Of a stretch of DNA of 64,000 bases, positions 45,527 to 56,466 are shown piece by piece. The notes below the pieces were generated by a model. It did not search any database. It had not been told where the DNA came from and saw only the letters and a program-made list of their open reading frames with translations. Source of the stretch: Bradyrhizobium lupini. GTDB taxonomy: Bacteria > Pseudomonadota > Alphaproteobacteria > Rhizobiales > Xanthobacteraceae. Where the stretch lies: the NCBI RefSeq assembly GCF_040939785.1, contig NZ_CP162553.1:868001-932000 (forward strand). The letters are read 5' to 3'. Positions within the stretch are counted from its first letter, which is position 1; each line of letters opens with the position of its first letter. The position numbers were made by a program, and so were the translations under genes.

Positions 45527-45796
45527 TCATTCGCTATAGGACCTGCGTTGCCCTGTTTCGGCAGCCTCATTCGAGGCCAAGCAACGCCGCGCCCGCTCGA
45601 TCTGGGCGCCGGTGGCCCCGTGGTTACGGGCATACATCTCAGCCAGGGCCGCCGAATACTTAGCAACGTAGTATTTGACCTCTGAGCAAGAAATCCGCTC
45701 TCCCGGTCTGTGCTGGCGCGCAGCATAGGCTTCAGAGCTAAGCGTCATCAGAAACAAGGCAGCAGCGCCAATCGCACGCGTGACAGTCATTGTCAT
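45527..45796 (-). CDS. Small exported protein
   Basis: 89 residues. Signal peptide TVTRAIGAAALFLMTLSSEA with a YAA-type cleavage site, then GERISCSEVKYYVAKYSAAL and AEMYARNHGATGAQIERARR C. Two Cys could form a disulfide. This resembles a family of short periplasmic proteins of rhizobia with a conserved ISC..V..Y..K segment. Function unknown. Confidence 0.75.
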   Translation of the reverse strand: MTMTVTRAIGAAALFLMTLSSEAYAARQHRPGERISCSEVKYYVAKYSAALAEMYARNHGATGAQIERARRCLASNEAAETGQRRSYSE

Positions 45797-46928
45797 CCCC
45801 CGCAGCTACTAGGTTCGTTGCAGAGAGCAGGCCTGAATCGTCCCGATCGCGCAAATTAACAGTGGTGCGCTGGTGCAACGTGTTGTGGATTGTTGCTTTC
45901 ATGCCCCAGCTTCGTGAGCACCGGCCCGCCTATGCTGGCGAACCCCGTACAAATCCAGGCTCGTCGACACAGATGTGCGACAATTGACGTCCCCATGTAA
46001 GCTGCATTGCGCAACGGGACAGGCCGCTCTGATCATCTCAGGAACCTAAGGGGGCGACACGCCGGCCGGCGCCGCTGTTAACGGGCACAAACGTCTCCCG
46101 CGCCGCCTGGGGAGGACCTCACGATGCCGACCAGCAATTCAACCCTCTGCGCGGATGACCACCGGTACGATCATCCTCTCTCGCTCCGGTCTATCATGGG
46201 CAAGTTTGAGCTACTTTCAGGAAGTGTCCTCGGACGTCGTACTATCTCACAAACGTTCGAACCAACGAACCAACGACACAGCCGCATAAGTGCAAATCAG
46301 GACCTGCAACTATCTCAATCTGCTATTTGAGGCTGTGGCCTGCACGGTCGACGGATCGGCCGATCCGCGCACAACATGAGAACCGAAACGCCAGCGCCGA
46401 AGCCAATCGACCCCGCGAGATGTAAAGGGCGCTGTCAGCGGCTGGCGCGCCTACATCCGATAGCTCTGAATTCTGAATGATGGTGACATTAACCACGGAT
46501 TGGCACGACTGAGTAGGATGAAGGCCGGCGACCGAAATCAAAGGCGGTGCGCGTCCGCTTTATGAGCCAATCAGCTCGTGGGCCGCACCGCACAGCAATC
46601 AGGTGCCCAGACCACACCTGAGCCGCAGAAGCCGTTCGCATTCGAGCCGGTCCGGACGGCCAGCAGAAGTTGTGGCGACGCATCGGGCAGCATATTTCGA
46701 GTTCGATACACCGCTGAATTCGCCCGCCGGCTCGCGCGCGATCACGGTTGATGTCCGGCTAGCGCCGCTTCGGCTTTCTCGCCGTCATCTGCCTGGCGCC
46801 GCAGCTTACGCTGGGCAGAACCCCGCTTTTATGGCAGTGTCGATGTGGCCACAGAGCGCAACACAGTACCTCCTCACCTGACATTGGTCACGCGGAGGCT
46901 TCGGGGTTGAACCCAGTGTTTTGGGTTG
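45797..46928. other. Long gap, one possible small gene and two overlapping hairpins
   Basis: A 68-codon frame at 46124-46330 has a good GGGGAGGACC site, but its sequence is not recognisable. At 46904-46926 GGGTTGAACCC and AACCCA-N6-TGGGTT are mutually exclusive hairpins just before the large sensor gene. Nothing else seen. Confidence 0.35.
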
Positions 46929-49900
46929 ATGCGCATGGACAGCAGGTTCCAAGTGCTATGGGAGGACGATGACCGCATCTTTTGTCGGCCATTGCGTCCG
47001 GCTTCCGATGGCGCATGCAGAACTGTATTGGCGGTACTTCCCAAGGCGAAACACGCTTCGTCCGGCCTCCTCGATCGTCTTGATCACGAGTTTGCGCTGA
47101 AAGACCAATTAGATGAGACCTGGGCAATGCGGCCGCTCGGGCTGGAGTGCGATGGTGACCGTCCAGTGCTGCTGCTTGAGGATCCTGGTGGCCAGCCGCT
47201 CGAACAGTTGCTTGGTGCGCCCATGGACATCGGACGCTTTTTGCAGCTCGCGATCGGCATCGCCGCAGCCCTGAACAAGGTGCACCAACGCGGCCTCGTC
47301 CACAAGGACGTGAAGCCGGCGCATATTATGGTGAACTGCGAGGACGAACGGGTCCGGTTCACCGGGTTCGGTATCGCCTCGCGCCTCGCCCGCGAGCGAC
47401 GCGCCCCTGGGCCGCCGGAATTCATCGTGGGCACGCTGCCCTACATGGCGCCCGAACAGACCGGATGGATGAACCGCTCGATCGATTTCCGCAGTGACCT
47501 CTATTCACTTGGCGTTACGCTCTATCAGATGCTGACCGGCTCGTTGCCGTTCTCAGCGGCACATTCCATGGAGTGGGTGCATTGCCACATTGCGCGAAAG
47601 CCAGTGGCGCCCGGCGAGCGGGTAAGCACTGTACCGGCTACAATCTCGACCATAGTCCTCAAGCTGCTCGCCAAATCCGCCGAGCAACGCTACCAGAGCG
47701 CTTCAGGCCTCGAACATGATCTACGCCGCTGCCTGATCGAATGGGAAACCGGAGGCCGCGTCGAAGAGTTTGCGCTCGCACAATACGACACGCCCGACCG
47801 ACTGCGGATCCCTGAGAAGCTCTACGGACGGGACCGCGAGATTGAAGCCATGCTGTCCGCCTTTGACCGGATGATCAAGAGCGGCGCGCCGGAATTGATG
47901 CTGGTTACCGGCTATTCCGGCGTTGGTAAATCCTCGGTAGTCAATGAGCTCCATCGTCGCCTTGTTCCGTCCCACGGGCTGTTCGCATCAGGCAAGTTCG
48001 ACCAGTACAAACGCGATATTCCCTATTCAACGGTAGTGGAGGCTTTTCAGAGCCTCGTGCGGTTCCTTCTGAGCAAGAACGAAGCCGAGCTGACGCACTG
48101 GCGCCAAGCGCTTCATGGTGCGCTGGGCGCCAATGGACGACTCGTTACCGACCTGATCCCTGAATTGCGGCTGATCGTCGGAGAGCAGCCACCCGTCCCT
48201 GAGCTCCCCCGCAGCAAGCACAGAACCGCTTCCGTCTCATGCTCCGGCGCTTCATAGGGGTATTCGCACAGTCCGAGCATCCATTGGCGCTGTTCCTCGA
48301 TGATCTCCAGTGGGTCGATGCCGCCACGCTCGATCTGGTTGAGGACCTTTAACCCGCTCCGATCTGCAATACCTGATGCTCATCGGCGCCTTTCGCGACA
48401 ACGAGGTCACTTTCGCTCATCCATTGTGGTACAGGCTTGAGGCCATAAAGAGTGCTGGCGCTAACGTGCAGCAGATCATTTTAGAGCCGCTTGCCAGCTC
48501 ACACATTTCGCGTTTGATTTCCGATGCTCTTCGCTGCGATTCGAAGCGTGCCGCGCCACTCGCGAAGTTGATTCACGATAAGACGGCCGGCAACCCATTC
48601 TTTGTGATTCAATTCCTTCAGGCGCTTGCCGAAGAGGGATTGGTCCGCTTCGATCATGACGCACGGTTCTGGTGCTGGGATCTCGCTCGCATTCGCGTCA
48701 AGGGCCACACCGAGAATGTCGTGGATCTGATGATCGCAAAGCTGACCCGCCTGCCTGCCGAGACGCAGATCACGCTGCAGCGGCTGGCCTGTCTCGGCAA
48801 CGTCGCCGACACGAGGACAATTTCGATCGTCCTCGGTCGCTCCGAGCAGCGGGTACACGCGGATCTGTGGGAGGCCATTCGCCAGGAATTGGTCGAGCAC
48901 CAGCCAGGAGTGTATCGGTTTGTCCACGATCGAGTGCACGAAGCCGCCTACTCGCTGATTGCTGATGATCAACGCGCGGCGCTGCATTTGCGAATCGGTC
49001 GGGAGCTACTGGCGCAGACCCCCCGGGAGAAGTGGGAGAAGGCTATTTTCGAGATCGTTAACCAGCTCAACCGTGGCGGGTCCTTGATCACCTCGCGAGA
49101 CGAACGCGAGCAACTCGCAGAGCTTAATCTGACAGCCAGCCTGCGCGCGTGGGGGGCGGCGGCCTACGCGGCATCGCTCAACTATGCCGCTGCCGGTGCC
49201 GCAATGTTACCAGACGACTGCTGGGAACAACGCCAGCAGCTTGCCTTTGCGTTCGAGTTGCATCGCGCCGAATGCGAGTTCGTGACCGGCTCGGTCCTGG
49301 AGGCAGAACAGCGCTTACAGGAGCTGACGACGCGAACCGCGACCGCCGCCGACCTTGCTGTCGTCGCGCGCCGCCGGGTGGATCTGTATACGGCGCTCAG
49401 TGAGCCGGACCGCGCGGTTAGCGCCGGTCTCAGCTATCTGGAACAACTCGGGATTCGATGGGTAGTCCACCCAAGCGATGATGACGTCCGACGCGAATAC
49501 GAGCACGTCCGATCTCGGCTCGGGAATCGGTCGGTCGAGGAGCTATTGGATCTGCCGCTAATGAGTGATGCACTCGCACTAGCGACCATAGATCTTTTGA
49601 CGGCGCTCATGCCGCCGGCGTTTTTCACTGATGCGAACCTTCGCTCACTGGTGGCCCTAAAAGCGGTGGAGATCAGCCTCGAGTGGGGGAACAACGATGC
49701 TTCATGCGTTCCTTACGTCATGTTCGGCGCCATTGCCGGCGCGCGCTTCGGCGACTATCAGGCGGGCCTTCGATTCAGCCGTATCGGCACTGAGCTGGTC
49801 GAGCGGTGCGGATTTTCGCGCGTGCACGCCAGGACCTACCTGAACTACGGCAACCTTGTCCTTTCATGGACCAAGCAGCTCCAGCATGCCCGAGACGCCT

Positions 49901-52806
49901 TTCAGCGGGCATTTGAGGCCGCGAGCAGCAGTGGCGATGTCACGTTCGCGGCCTTCAGCTGCGCCAGCTTGAATACAAATTTCCTTGCGGCGGGCGATGC
50001 GCTTGCAGAAGCGCAGCGCGAAGCCGAGCACGGGTTGCAGTTGAGCAAGAAGGCGAAGTTTGCGTTGGTGGCCGACATCATAATGCCCCAGGTTGGGCTA
50101 ATCCGTATGCTGCGCGGCCTGACGCGGCGTTTCGGCGCTCTGCACGACGACCCGTCCGACGAGCTTCGGTTCGAACGGCGTTTGGCCGCCGATCCGGCAT
50201 TCGCGCTGCCCGAGAGCTGGTATTGGATCCGCAAGCTGCAAGCGTGCTTCTTTGCCGGCGACTATTCGCCGGCCGTCGACGCCGCATCGAAGGCACGGAG
50301 ACTGCCGTGGTCACCACCGCAGCTACTCGAGACGGTGGAATACGAGTTCTATGCAGCGCTATCGCACGCTGCATGCTGGAATTCGGCACAGCCCGAACAA
50401 CGTCAAGGGCACCTTGAGGCCCTGACTGGGCACCACACGCAGCTCGATTTGTGGGCACAGAATTGCCCGGAGAATTTCGCGGACCGCGCTATTCTAACCG
50501 GCGCCGAGATCGCCCGTCTCCAAGGCAGAGAACTGGACGCGGAGCGTCTCTATGAACAAGCCATCCGCTCCGCTCGCGACAACGGCTTCGTCCACCACGA
50601 GGCGCTCGCTTATGAATTGGCCGCGCGGTTTTACGGCGAGCGTGGTTTCGAAGACTTTTCTGGCATCTATTTGCGGAGAGCGCGCGACTGCTATGTTCGT
50701 TGGGGGGCAGACGGCAAAGTGCGGCAACTTGAGGATATGCATCCGCACCTCAGGGAGGCGAGATCAGAGCCAGGCCCGATGAGCACGATTGGAGCGCCGG
50801 TCGAGCATCTCGACCTCGCCACTGTCATCAAGGTGTCGGAAGCGGTGTCAGGTGAGATGGTTCTGGAGACGCTTATCGAGACGCTCATGCGCACTGCCAT
50901 CCAACAAGCAGGGGCTGAACGCGGTCTGCTGATCTTGTCGCACGACACCGAGCTGCGCATCGAAGCGGAAGCCACCACAACCGGCGATGAAGTTACTGTT
51001 GAAATGCGCAATACAGCGGTGACCGCGGATCTCCTTCCCGAATCCGTTCTCCATTACGTACTGCGAACCAGAGAGTGCGCGGTTCTCGAGGATGCCACGG
51101 TCCAGCCTCCCTTTGCCGCGGACCCCTACGTTAATCAGCGCAACGCTCGTTCCATTCTCTGCATGCCCCTGATCAACCGTGCGAAAGTTATCGGCGTGCT
51201 TTACCTCGAGAATACACTGACGCCCAACGTTGTTGCACCGGCGCGAATTGCGGTGCTGAAGCTGCTCGCCTCACAGGCAGCAATCGCGCTGGAAAATGCG
51301 GCTTTGTACCGCGATCTCGGAGAACGGGAAGCGAAAATCCGACGCCTTGTCGATGCCAACATCATCGGAATCATCATCTGGGAGCTTGAAGGTTCGATTC
51401 TGGAGGCCAACGATGCGTTTCTCAACATCGCGGGATACGACCGTGAGGATCTCGTCTCGGGCCGCCTGCGCTGGACTGACCTGACGCCGCCTGAATGGCT
51501 CGACCGCCACGAGCGATGGTGGATCCCGGAACTAAAAAAGATGGGTAGCGTGCAGCCGTTCGAGAAAGAGTATTTCCGCAAGGACGGAAGCCGCGTGTCG
51601 GTGTTGATCGGCATGGCTGCGTTCGACGAACAACGAGACCAGGGCGTCTCCTTTGTCGTTGACCTGACGGAGCGCAAACGATCGGAAGTGGCTCTGCAGG
51701 AGAGCGAGGAGCGTTTCCGGACTCTCGTACAGTTCTCTTTCGACGTGTACTGGGAATCCGATGCGCGGCATCGTTTCATTCGCCAGGAATTCGCCGAAGG
51801 CATGGTCGACGCACCCGCGTCGGGCTCTGAACTTGGTAAGACGCGCTGGGAAGTGCCCTACTTGGAGCCCGACGAGGAGGCTTGGCGCAAGCATCGGGAG
51901 ACGCTCGATGCCCACCTGCCGTTCCGCGATTTCGAGCTCGCGCGCCCTACGCCCGATGGCGGCAAGCGCTACGTGTCCGTCTCCGGGCTACCGGTGCTCG
52001 ACAAGTCCGGCCACTTCATCGGTTATCGCGGCGTTGGACGGCACATCACCGAACAGAAGCGGGCCGCAGAGGCGCTGCGCGAGATACAGAAGGAGCTTGC
52101 GCACGCTAACCGCCTCGCCACCATGGGCGAACTCACGGCCTCGATCGCGCATGAAGTGAGCCAGCCGATTGCCGCGGCATCCATGAATGCTGGTGCGGCC
52201 GCGCGCTTCCTGGACAGAAATCCGCCGGATCTTGAGAGGGTCAGGGAATCACTGGACTGGCTTATGAACGATACCGCTCGGGCCAGCGACATCATCCAAC
52301 GAATTCGCGATCTCGTAAAAAAAGCACCGCCCCGGAAGGATCGCTTGGACATCAATGAGGCGATCAGGGACGTTATTGAGCTTACCCGCGGCGAAGCGAT
52401 GAAGAACGGCATCTCAGTGCAGACGGAATTTGCAGACAGCTTACCGCTTGTCGAGGGCGACCGCGTCCAATTGCAACAAGTGGTTCTCAACCTGATTATC
52501 AACGCTGTCCAGGCAATCGGCACGGTCGCGAATGGAGCCAAGAAAGTGCTGATCACCACCGCGCAGGGTGCACCGGACGGTGTTCTCGTCGAGGTGAAGG
52601 ACTCGGGACCGGGGATGAGCTCTGAAACCTTCGAGCACGCCTTCGCCCCCTTCTACACGACGAAGCCCAGCGGTTTGGGGGTGGGACTGTCGATCTGTCG
52701 TTCGATTATCGAAGCGCATGCCGGACGCTTGTGGGTGACGCGCAACCAGCCCCACGGCGCAATTTTTCACTTCACCGTACCAGCCCACCCTGCCGACGCT
52801 TCTTGA
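46929..52806 (+). pseudogene. Giant kinase/AAA/GAF/PAS/histidine-kinase sensor, broken by two frameshifts
   Basis: In order: a protein-kinase-like domain (HKDVKPAHIMVN, GFGIASRLARE with Gly where DFG has Asp, GTLPYMAPEQTGWMNRSIDF); an AAA ATPase (YGRDREIEAML, GYSGVGKSSVV); a helical repeat region; GAF (about 50850-51300); two PAS domains (NIIGIIIWELEGSILEANDA); and a histidine kinase with SIAHEVSQPIAAA as His box and HATPase motifs NLIINAVQAIG, DSGPGMS and TTKPSGLGVGLSICRS. The frame ends at 48257 and resumes at 48376. One C is missing in the C run near 48209 (LPPQQAQNRF is restored) and one base near 48350 (LTRSDLQYL restored). It is one gene of about 1960 residues with two single-base deletions, or a sequencing error. 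It would have been a cytoplasmic stress or signal sensor. Confidence 0.85.
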
Positions 52807-53935
52807 TTATGGCCGGATTGCTGGTTCCAACTTCGAGCACGCACCTCGCGCTTTGCGATCGAGAAGATCAAGTCGATCGCAGCCCTGCCGATCCTGGCTG
52901 CCGCGACGGGGATTAAATCACCAAGCTGTCGCAGAAACGGTCGAGGGATCACGAGGCGACTAGGCAAAACAGGTTGTGCATTTGCGCGCCTTAGTATCCT
53001 ATTCTACGACGAGCGCGTAATCGACCTGTGCCGTTTAATCTGCACACCGTTTCGCATTGCGCGAAGATGCAGAAACAAAGGAAAAGCATAAGTCGCACTG
53101 CTATCCGGGGCACGATACGCAAAAAACGTCGCACCAGATCCGCCTTGTTCTCGTCGACCCCATCCGTAATTTAATTGAATACGAACAGTTTTGATATGGT
53201 TGGCGCACCAGGCTCGAACCGGGGATCCGCTGATCCAACATCGCCGCTCGTTCTCATCGCTCTGTTCGCGCTCGTCACGTCAGCCACTGCGGCAATCGAG
53301 CCTATGGCCGACTCGGTGCCCGTAAGCCGTGCCTCAGGGGACGATCACTGGCAATGGATCGATTTCCGCTCTTCCGAATTGCCCCGGCGAAACAGGGCGC
53401 GGTTGGGGCGTGATTGATGCGATAGACCAGCGTGTCGATCTTGGCAGCGGACTTGTTGCTGAGCAACGTCAGGCCGCTCCGCAGCGAGCCCTGAACCGCT
53501 CGCGCCAGTGCATCACTTCGTCCTAAGTGCATCCGCCTTCCACTAGATCGAGCATGGAAAGGCCATAGATCACGAGGAGGTAAGGATTAGTGTCCGCTCG
53601 CACACGGCTTCGATGGCAAACCACATCGATTCGGGGCACGCCCCCCAATCATCCTCACGCTGATTGGCGCGCGGCGCTGCAAATTGGTTGATCCGGTAAC
53701 CCTAGGGCCCATTACGGCGCACATAGAGGAAATTGGCGCCCTGCGCGTCGGGCGCCCCTTGACACTCGTGTCAGTCGCCGGCGTTGCACGGCGCACCACA
53801 TGGCGCGCGGTCGTAGGCGGCGCGGCCGTTGGCGCGGCCGCGGTTGGGACGGCATGTCTCCGCGTTCTGATTAACGGTCGCTACGGCTGCCGCTGATAGC
53901 TGTCGGTTCTAGCTTCTGAAGAGCGCATCCTGCGG
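52807..53935. other. Gap left of the IS66 element
   Basis: No firm gene. An AT-rich spot with TAATTTAATTGAATACG lies at 53168-53184, followed by a frame with a signal-like stretch (LVLIALFALVTSATAAIEP) and ASGDDHWQWIDFR that breaks off, perhaps a fragment of an exported protein. Confidence 0.35.
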
Positions 53936-53943
53936 GATGAGGC
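53936..53943 (+). repeat. Left 8-bp target duplication of the IS66 element
   Basis: GATGAGGC, identical to 56459-56466. Eight bases is the normal IS66 target duplication. Confidence 0.92.
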
Positions 53944-54000
53944 GTACGCGTCTGGTGACGGCCCCTGGTTAGGTCATCTTGAACGGATGGCTGACCGCGC

Positions 54001-55572
54001 TTATGCGGCCTGAGCGACGTTCTGAGGTCGCCAATTCCAGGGCATGAGTTCGTGGATGCGCTTGGCGGGATGATCCGGTAGGCGCGCCAGCACGTCGGCG
54101 AGCCAAGCCTGCGGGTCGATGTCATTGAGCTTGGCGGTGGCGATGAGGCTGTAGATGGTAGCCGCGCGCCGTCCGCCCTCATCGGACCCGGCGAAGGTCC
54201 AATTTCTTCTGCCCACGGCGACAGCCCGAAGCTTCCGCTCGGCGGCATTGTTCGACATGCAAAGCCGTCCGTCATCAACGAAGCGGCTAAACGCATCCCA
54301 GCGGCTGAGGCAGTAATTGATCGCCTTGGTCGTGTCGTTGTTCCTGGAGAGCTTGGCGCGCTGCTCGCGCAACCACGCCTCCAGCTCGACGATCAGGGGG
54401 CGGCTACGCTCCTGGCGCACACGCAAACGCTCCTGCGCAGTAAGACCGTTGATCTCGCGCTCGATGGCGAACAGAACATCGACGCGCTTGACCGCCTCGG
54501 CCGCGATCGGCGCCTTGCTGAGCCGCGCGAGATCAAAGAACTTGCGCCTGCCGTGCGCCCAGCAGGCGGCCTCGATGATCGGGCCGCCCTTGCGATTGGC
54601 CTCGTAGAGCCTGCCAAAGCCGGCGTAGGCGTCGGCCTGCATCAGTCCGGCATAGCCCGCCAGATGCTGCTCCGGATGCGCACCGCCACGATCGGGCGAG
54701 TAGAAGAACACGGCCGCCGGCGGATCTGGGCCGGCAAACGGACGGTCGTCGCGGACATAGGTCCAGAGCCGGCCGGTCCGGGTCTTGCCCTTGGCCAGGA
54801 CCGGCACCGTGGTGTCATCCGCGTGGATGCGCTCGGCTGCGAAGACGTGGCTCCGGATCGCATCGACCAGAGGCATCAGGGTTGCCGCTGCGGCACCTAC
54901 CCAGTCCGCGAGCGTCGATACGTCGAGGTCGATGCCTTCACGCTGGTAGACATCGCTCTGACGATGAAGCGGCAGGTGCAGGCCGTACTTGGCGAACAGG
55001 ACATGGGCCAGCAGCTTGGACCCTGCACGCCCGCGCGCAATCGGATGCGAGGGGGCCGGCGGTTGGGTGATCGCTTCGCAGGCCCGGCAGACGAGCTTCT
55101 CGCGCACGTGCTGGATCACCTTCCACTGGCGCGGAACGAGCTCCAGCGTCTCGGTTACGTCCTCGCCAATCTTGCGCAATCGGCTGTCGCCGCAGCACGG
55201 GCAGGTGGCCGGCACCGGATAGACGATGCGCTCCCGCGGCAAATGCTCCGGCAGCGGCCGACGGGCTGGCTTGCGGCGCTCGAACGATGGCACCGCTATC
55301 TTCTCCGCTGCCATCTGCGCCGCGGTCTCAGCTTGCGCCGCGTTCTCCTCCAGGTCCGCGAGCTGTAGCTCGAGCTGGTCCAGCAATGCGCCTCGCTCGG
55401 AGGACTGCCCGAACTGCTCGTGCCGGAGCTTCTTGATCGTGAGCTTGAGCTTCTCGATCAGCAAGGTCCCCGCCTGGGCCTCGGCTTCCGCGGCCAACCG
55501 GGCCGCTCGCTCGGCGCGCAGCATCGCCTGCAGCGTGGTCACATCGTCGGGAAGAGAATCATCGGCGCCCAT
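54001..55572 (-). CDS. tnpC: IS66 transposase TnpC
   Basis: The DDE transposase of the element, 523 residues: an N-terminal coiled coil (LIEKLKLTIKKLRHEQFGQS), a zinc-binding part (ATCPCCGDSRLRKIGED), the IS66 core beginning LHLPLHRQSDVYQREGIDLD, catalytic Asp regions (HADDTTVPVL and LMQADAYAGFGRLY) and the C-terminal MSNNAAERKLRAVAVGRRNW with the catalytic Glu, ending in the small C-terminal domain. Length is normal. The start at 55572 is the first ATG of the conserved coiled coil; an upstream extension is not protein-like. Confidence 0.95.
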   Translation of the reverse strand: MGADDSLPDDVTTLQAMLRAERAARLAAEAEAQAGTLLIEKLKLTIKKLRHEQFGQSSERGALLDQLELQLADLEENAAQAETAAQMAAEKIAVPSFERRKPARRPLPEHLPRERIVYPVPATCPCCGDSRLRKIGEDVTETLELVPRQWKVIQHVREKLVCRACEAITQPPAPSHPIARGRAGSKLLAHVLFAKYGLHLPLHRQSDVYQREGIDLDVSTLADWVGAAAATLMPLVDAIRSHVFAAERIHADDTTVPVLAKGKTRTGRLWTYVRDDRPFAGPDPPAAVFFYSPDRGGAHPEQHLAGYAGLMQADAYAGFGRLYEANRKGGPIIEAACWAHGRRKFFDLARLSKAPIAAEAVKRVDVLFAIEREINGLTAQERLRVRQERSRPLIVELEAWLREQRAKLSRNNDTTKAINYCLSRWDAFSRFVDDGRLCMSNNAAERKLRAVAVGRRNWTFAGSDEGGRRAATIYSLIATAKLNDIDPQAWLADVLARLPDHPAKRIHELMPWNWRPQNVAQAA

Positions 55573-55645
55573 CGCCGACCAGAGAATCACAAGACGCGGT
55601 CTCTGTCCGGACCGCTGATCGTGCCACCGATTCAAATCCCAGCGA

Positions 55646-55993
55646 TCAGCCAGCCGCCTGCGGTCGCCAGGTCTGTTGCGGCATCCGCCAGTCGATGCCC
55701 TCCAGCAGGTAGCCAAGCTGGGCTGGGGTGATTGTCACCACGCCATCAGCCGACGACGGCCACAAGAAGCGGCCGCGCTCCAGCCGCTTGGCATAAAGCG
55801 ACATGCCCAGTCCATCGTGCCAAAGGATCTTGATCAGCTTGCCACTCTTGCCTCGGAAGACATAGAGATCGCCGCCGTGCGGGTCTCGCGTGAACGCTTC
55901 CTGCACCAGCAAGGCCAGCGAGTTCATGCCGCGACGCATATCGGTGTGGCCGGTCGCAATCCACACCCGCACGCCCGACGCAATGGGGATCAC
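55646..55993 (-). CDS. tnpB: IS66 accessory protein TnpB (Orf2)
   Basis: 115 residues, the short conserved protein of IS66-type elements: SGVRVWIATGHTDMRRGMNS, LALLVQEAFTRDPHGGDLYV, FRGKSGKLIKILWHDGLGMS and LYAKRLERGRFLWP. Length is normal. It overlaps tnpA by four bases (ATGA) and is needed for transposition in the family, with no defined activity. Confidence 0.95.
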   Translation of the reverse strand: MIPIASGVRVWIATGHTDMRRGMNSLALLVQEAFTRDPHGGDLYVFRGKSGKLIKILWHDGLGMSLYAKRLERGRFLWPSSADGVVTITPAQLGYLLEGIDWRMPQQTWRPQAAG

Positions 55994-56400
55994 CGCGGCC
56001 GTCCATCTGCCAGTGCCGCCACCGCGGCCTTCAGCGTCGCCGCATCAACCGTGCCCGTGATCCGCATCCGAGCCCCGGCCGAAAACTCGATCTCGATCGA
56101 CCCGCCGCTGCTTGACGGCGCGACTGGACAAGGCATCGGCCCTGATTCCGCGACCACCACCGCCGGTACGAAGCCAGGTTGATCGGCGGCATCCTTCGGC
56201 TCAGGCCGAAACGACCGTCGCCATCGCAGCAGCAATGAGCGCGAAACGCCGTACCGCCGCGCGGTTGCTGCGACCTGGCGCGGCGCCTGTAAGCTCTCCA
56301 GGACAATCTTGAGCTTCTCATCCTCGGACCAGCGTCGCCGCCGGCCCGTGTCCACCACCTCAAGCCGTTCGACTTGGGCACTGCGCCTATCACTGTCCAT
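55990..56400 (-). CDS. tnpA: IS66 accessory protein TnpA (Orf1)
   Basis: 136 residues. Helix-turn-helix start typical of IS66/IS3 Orf1: RRRWSEDEKLKIVLESLQAP then GVSRSLLLRWRRSF. A Pro/Ala-rich C-terminal part follows, ending in IEIEFSAGARMRITGTVDAA. The ATG at 56398-56400 is used; one six codons upstream is possible. Transcription of the three genes must start close to the right inverted repeat. Confidence 0.93.
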   Translation of the reverse strand: MDSDRRSAQVERLEVVDTGRRRRWSEDEKLKIVLESLQAPRQVAATARRYGVSRSLLLRWRRSFRPEPKDAADQPGFVPAVVVAESGPMPCPVAPSSSGGSIEIEFSAGARMRITGTVDAATLKAAVAALADGRPR

Positions 56401-56458
56401 AGGGACAGTTCTCAACAATACGCCTCATTCGGCAAGGCGGCCCTCACCGGGCGGATAC

Positions 56459-56466
56459 GATGAGGC
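56459..56466 (+). repeat. Right 8-bp target duplication of the IS66 element
   Basis: GATGAGGC, identical to 53936-53943. Confidence 0.92.

Larger units (their letters stand above)
53944..56458. mobile_element. Complete IS66-family insertion sequence, 2515 bp
   Basis: It carries tnpA, tnpB and tnpC on the minus strand and imperfect terminal inverted repeats: GTACGCGTCTGGTGACGGCC at the left, and at the right, read inward, GTATCCGCCCGGTGAGGGCC. The GATGAGGC duplication on both sides shows a single intact insertion. All three genes have full-length frames, so it may be active. Confidence 0.93.

Noticed and set aside
47340..47380. Loss of the DFG Asp in the kinase-like domain as evidence of decay
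   Set aside because: As I recall, Bradyrhizobium relatives of this large sensor family also have T-G-F-G at this place, so it is a family trait and not damage.
54553..55368. A 271-codon plus-strand frame inside the IS66 element
   Set aside because: Antisense to tnpC, which has all transposase motifs. The translation is not protein-like.
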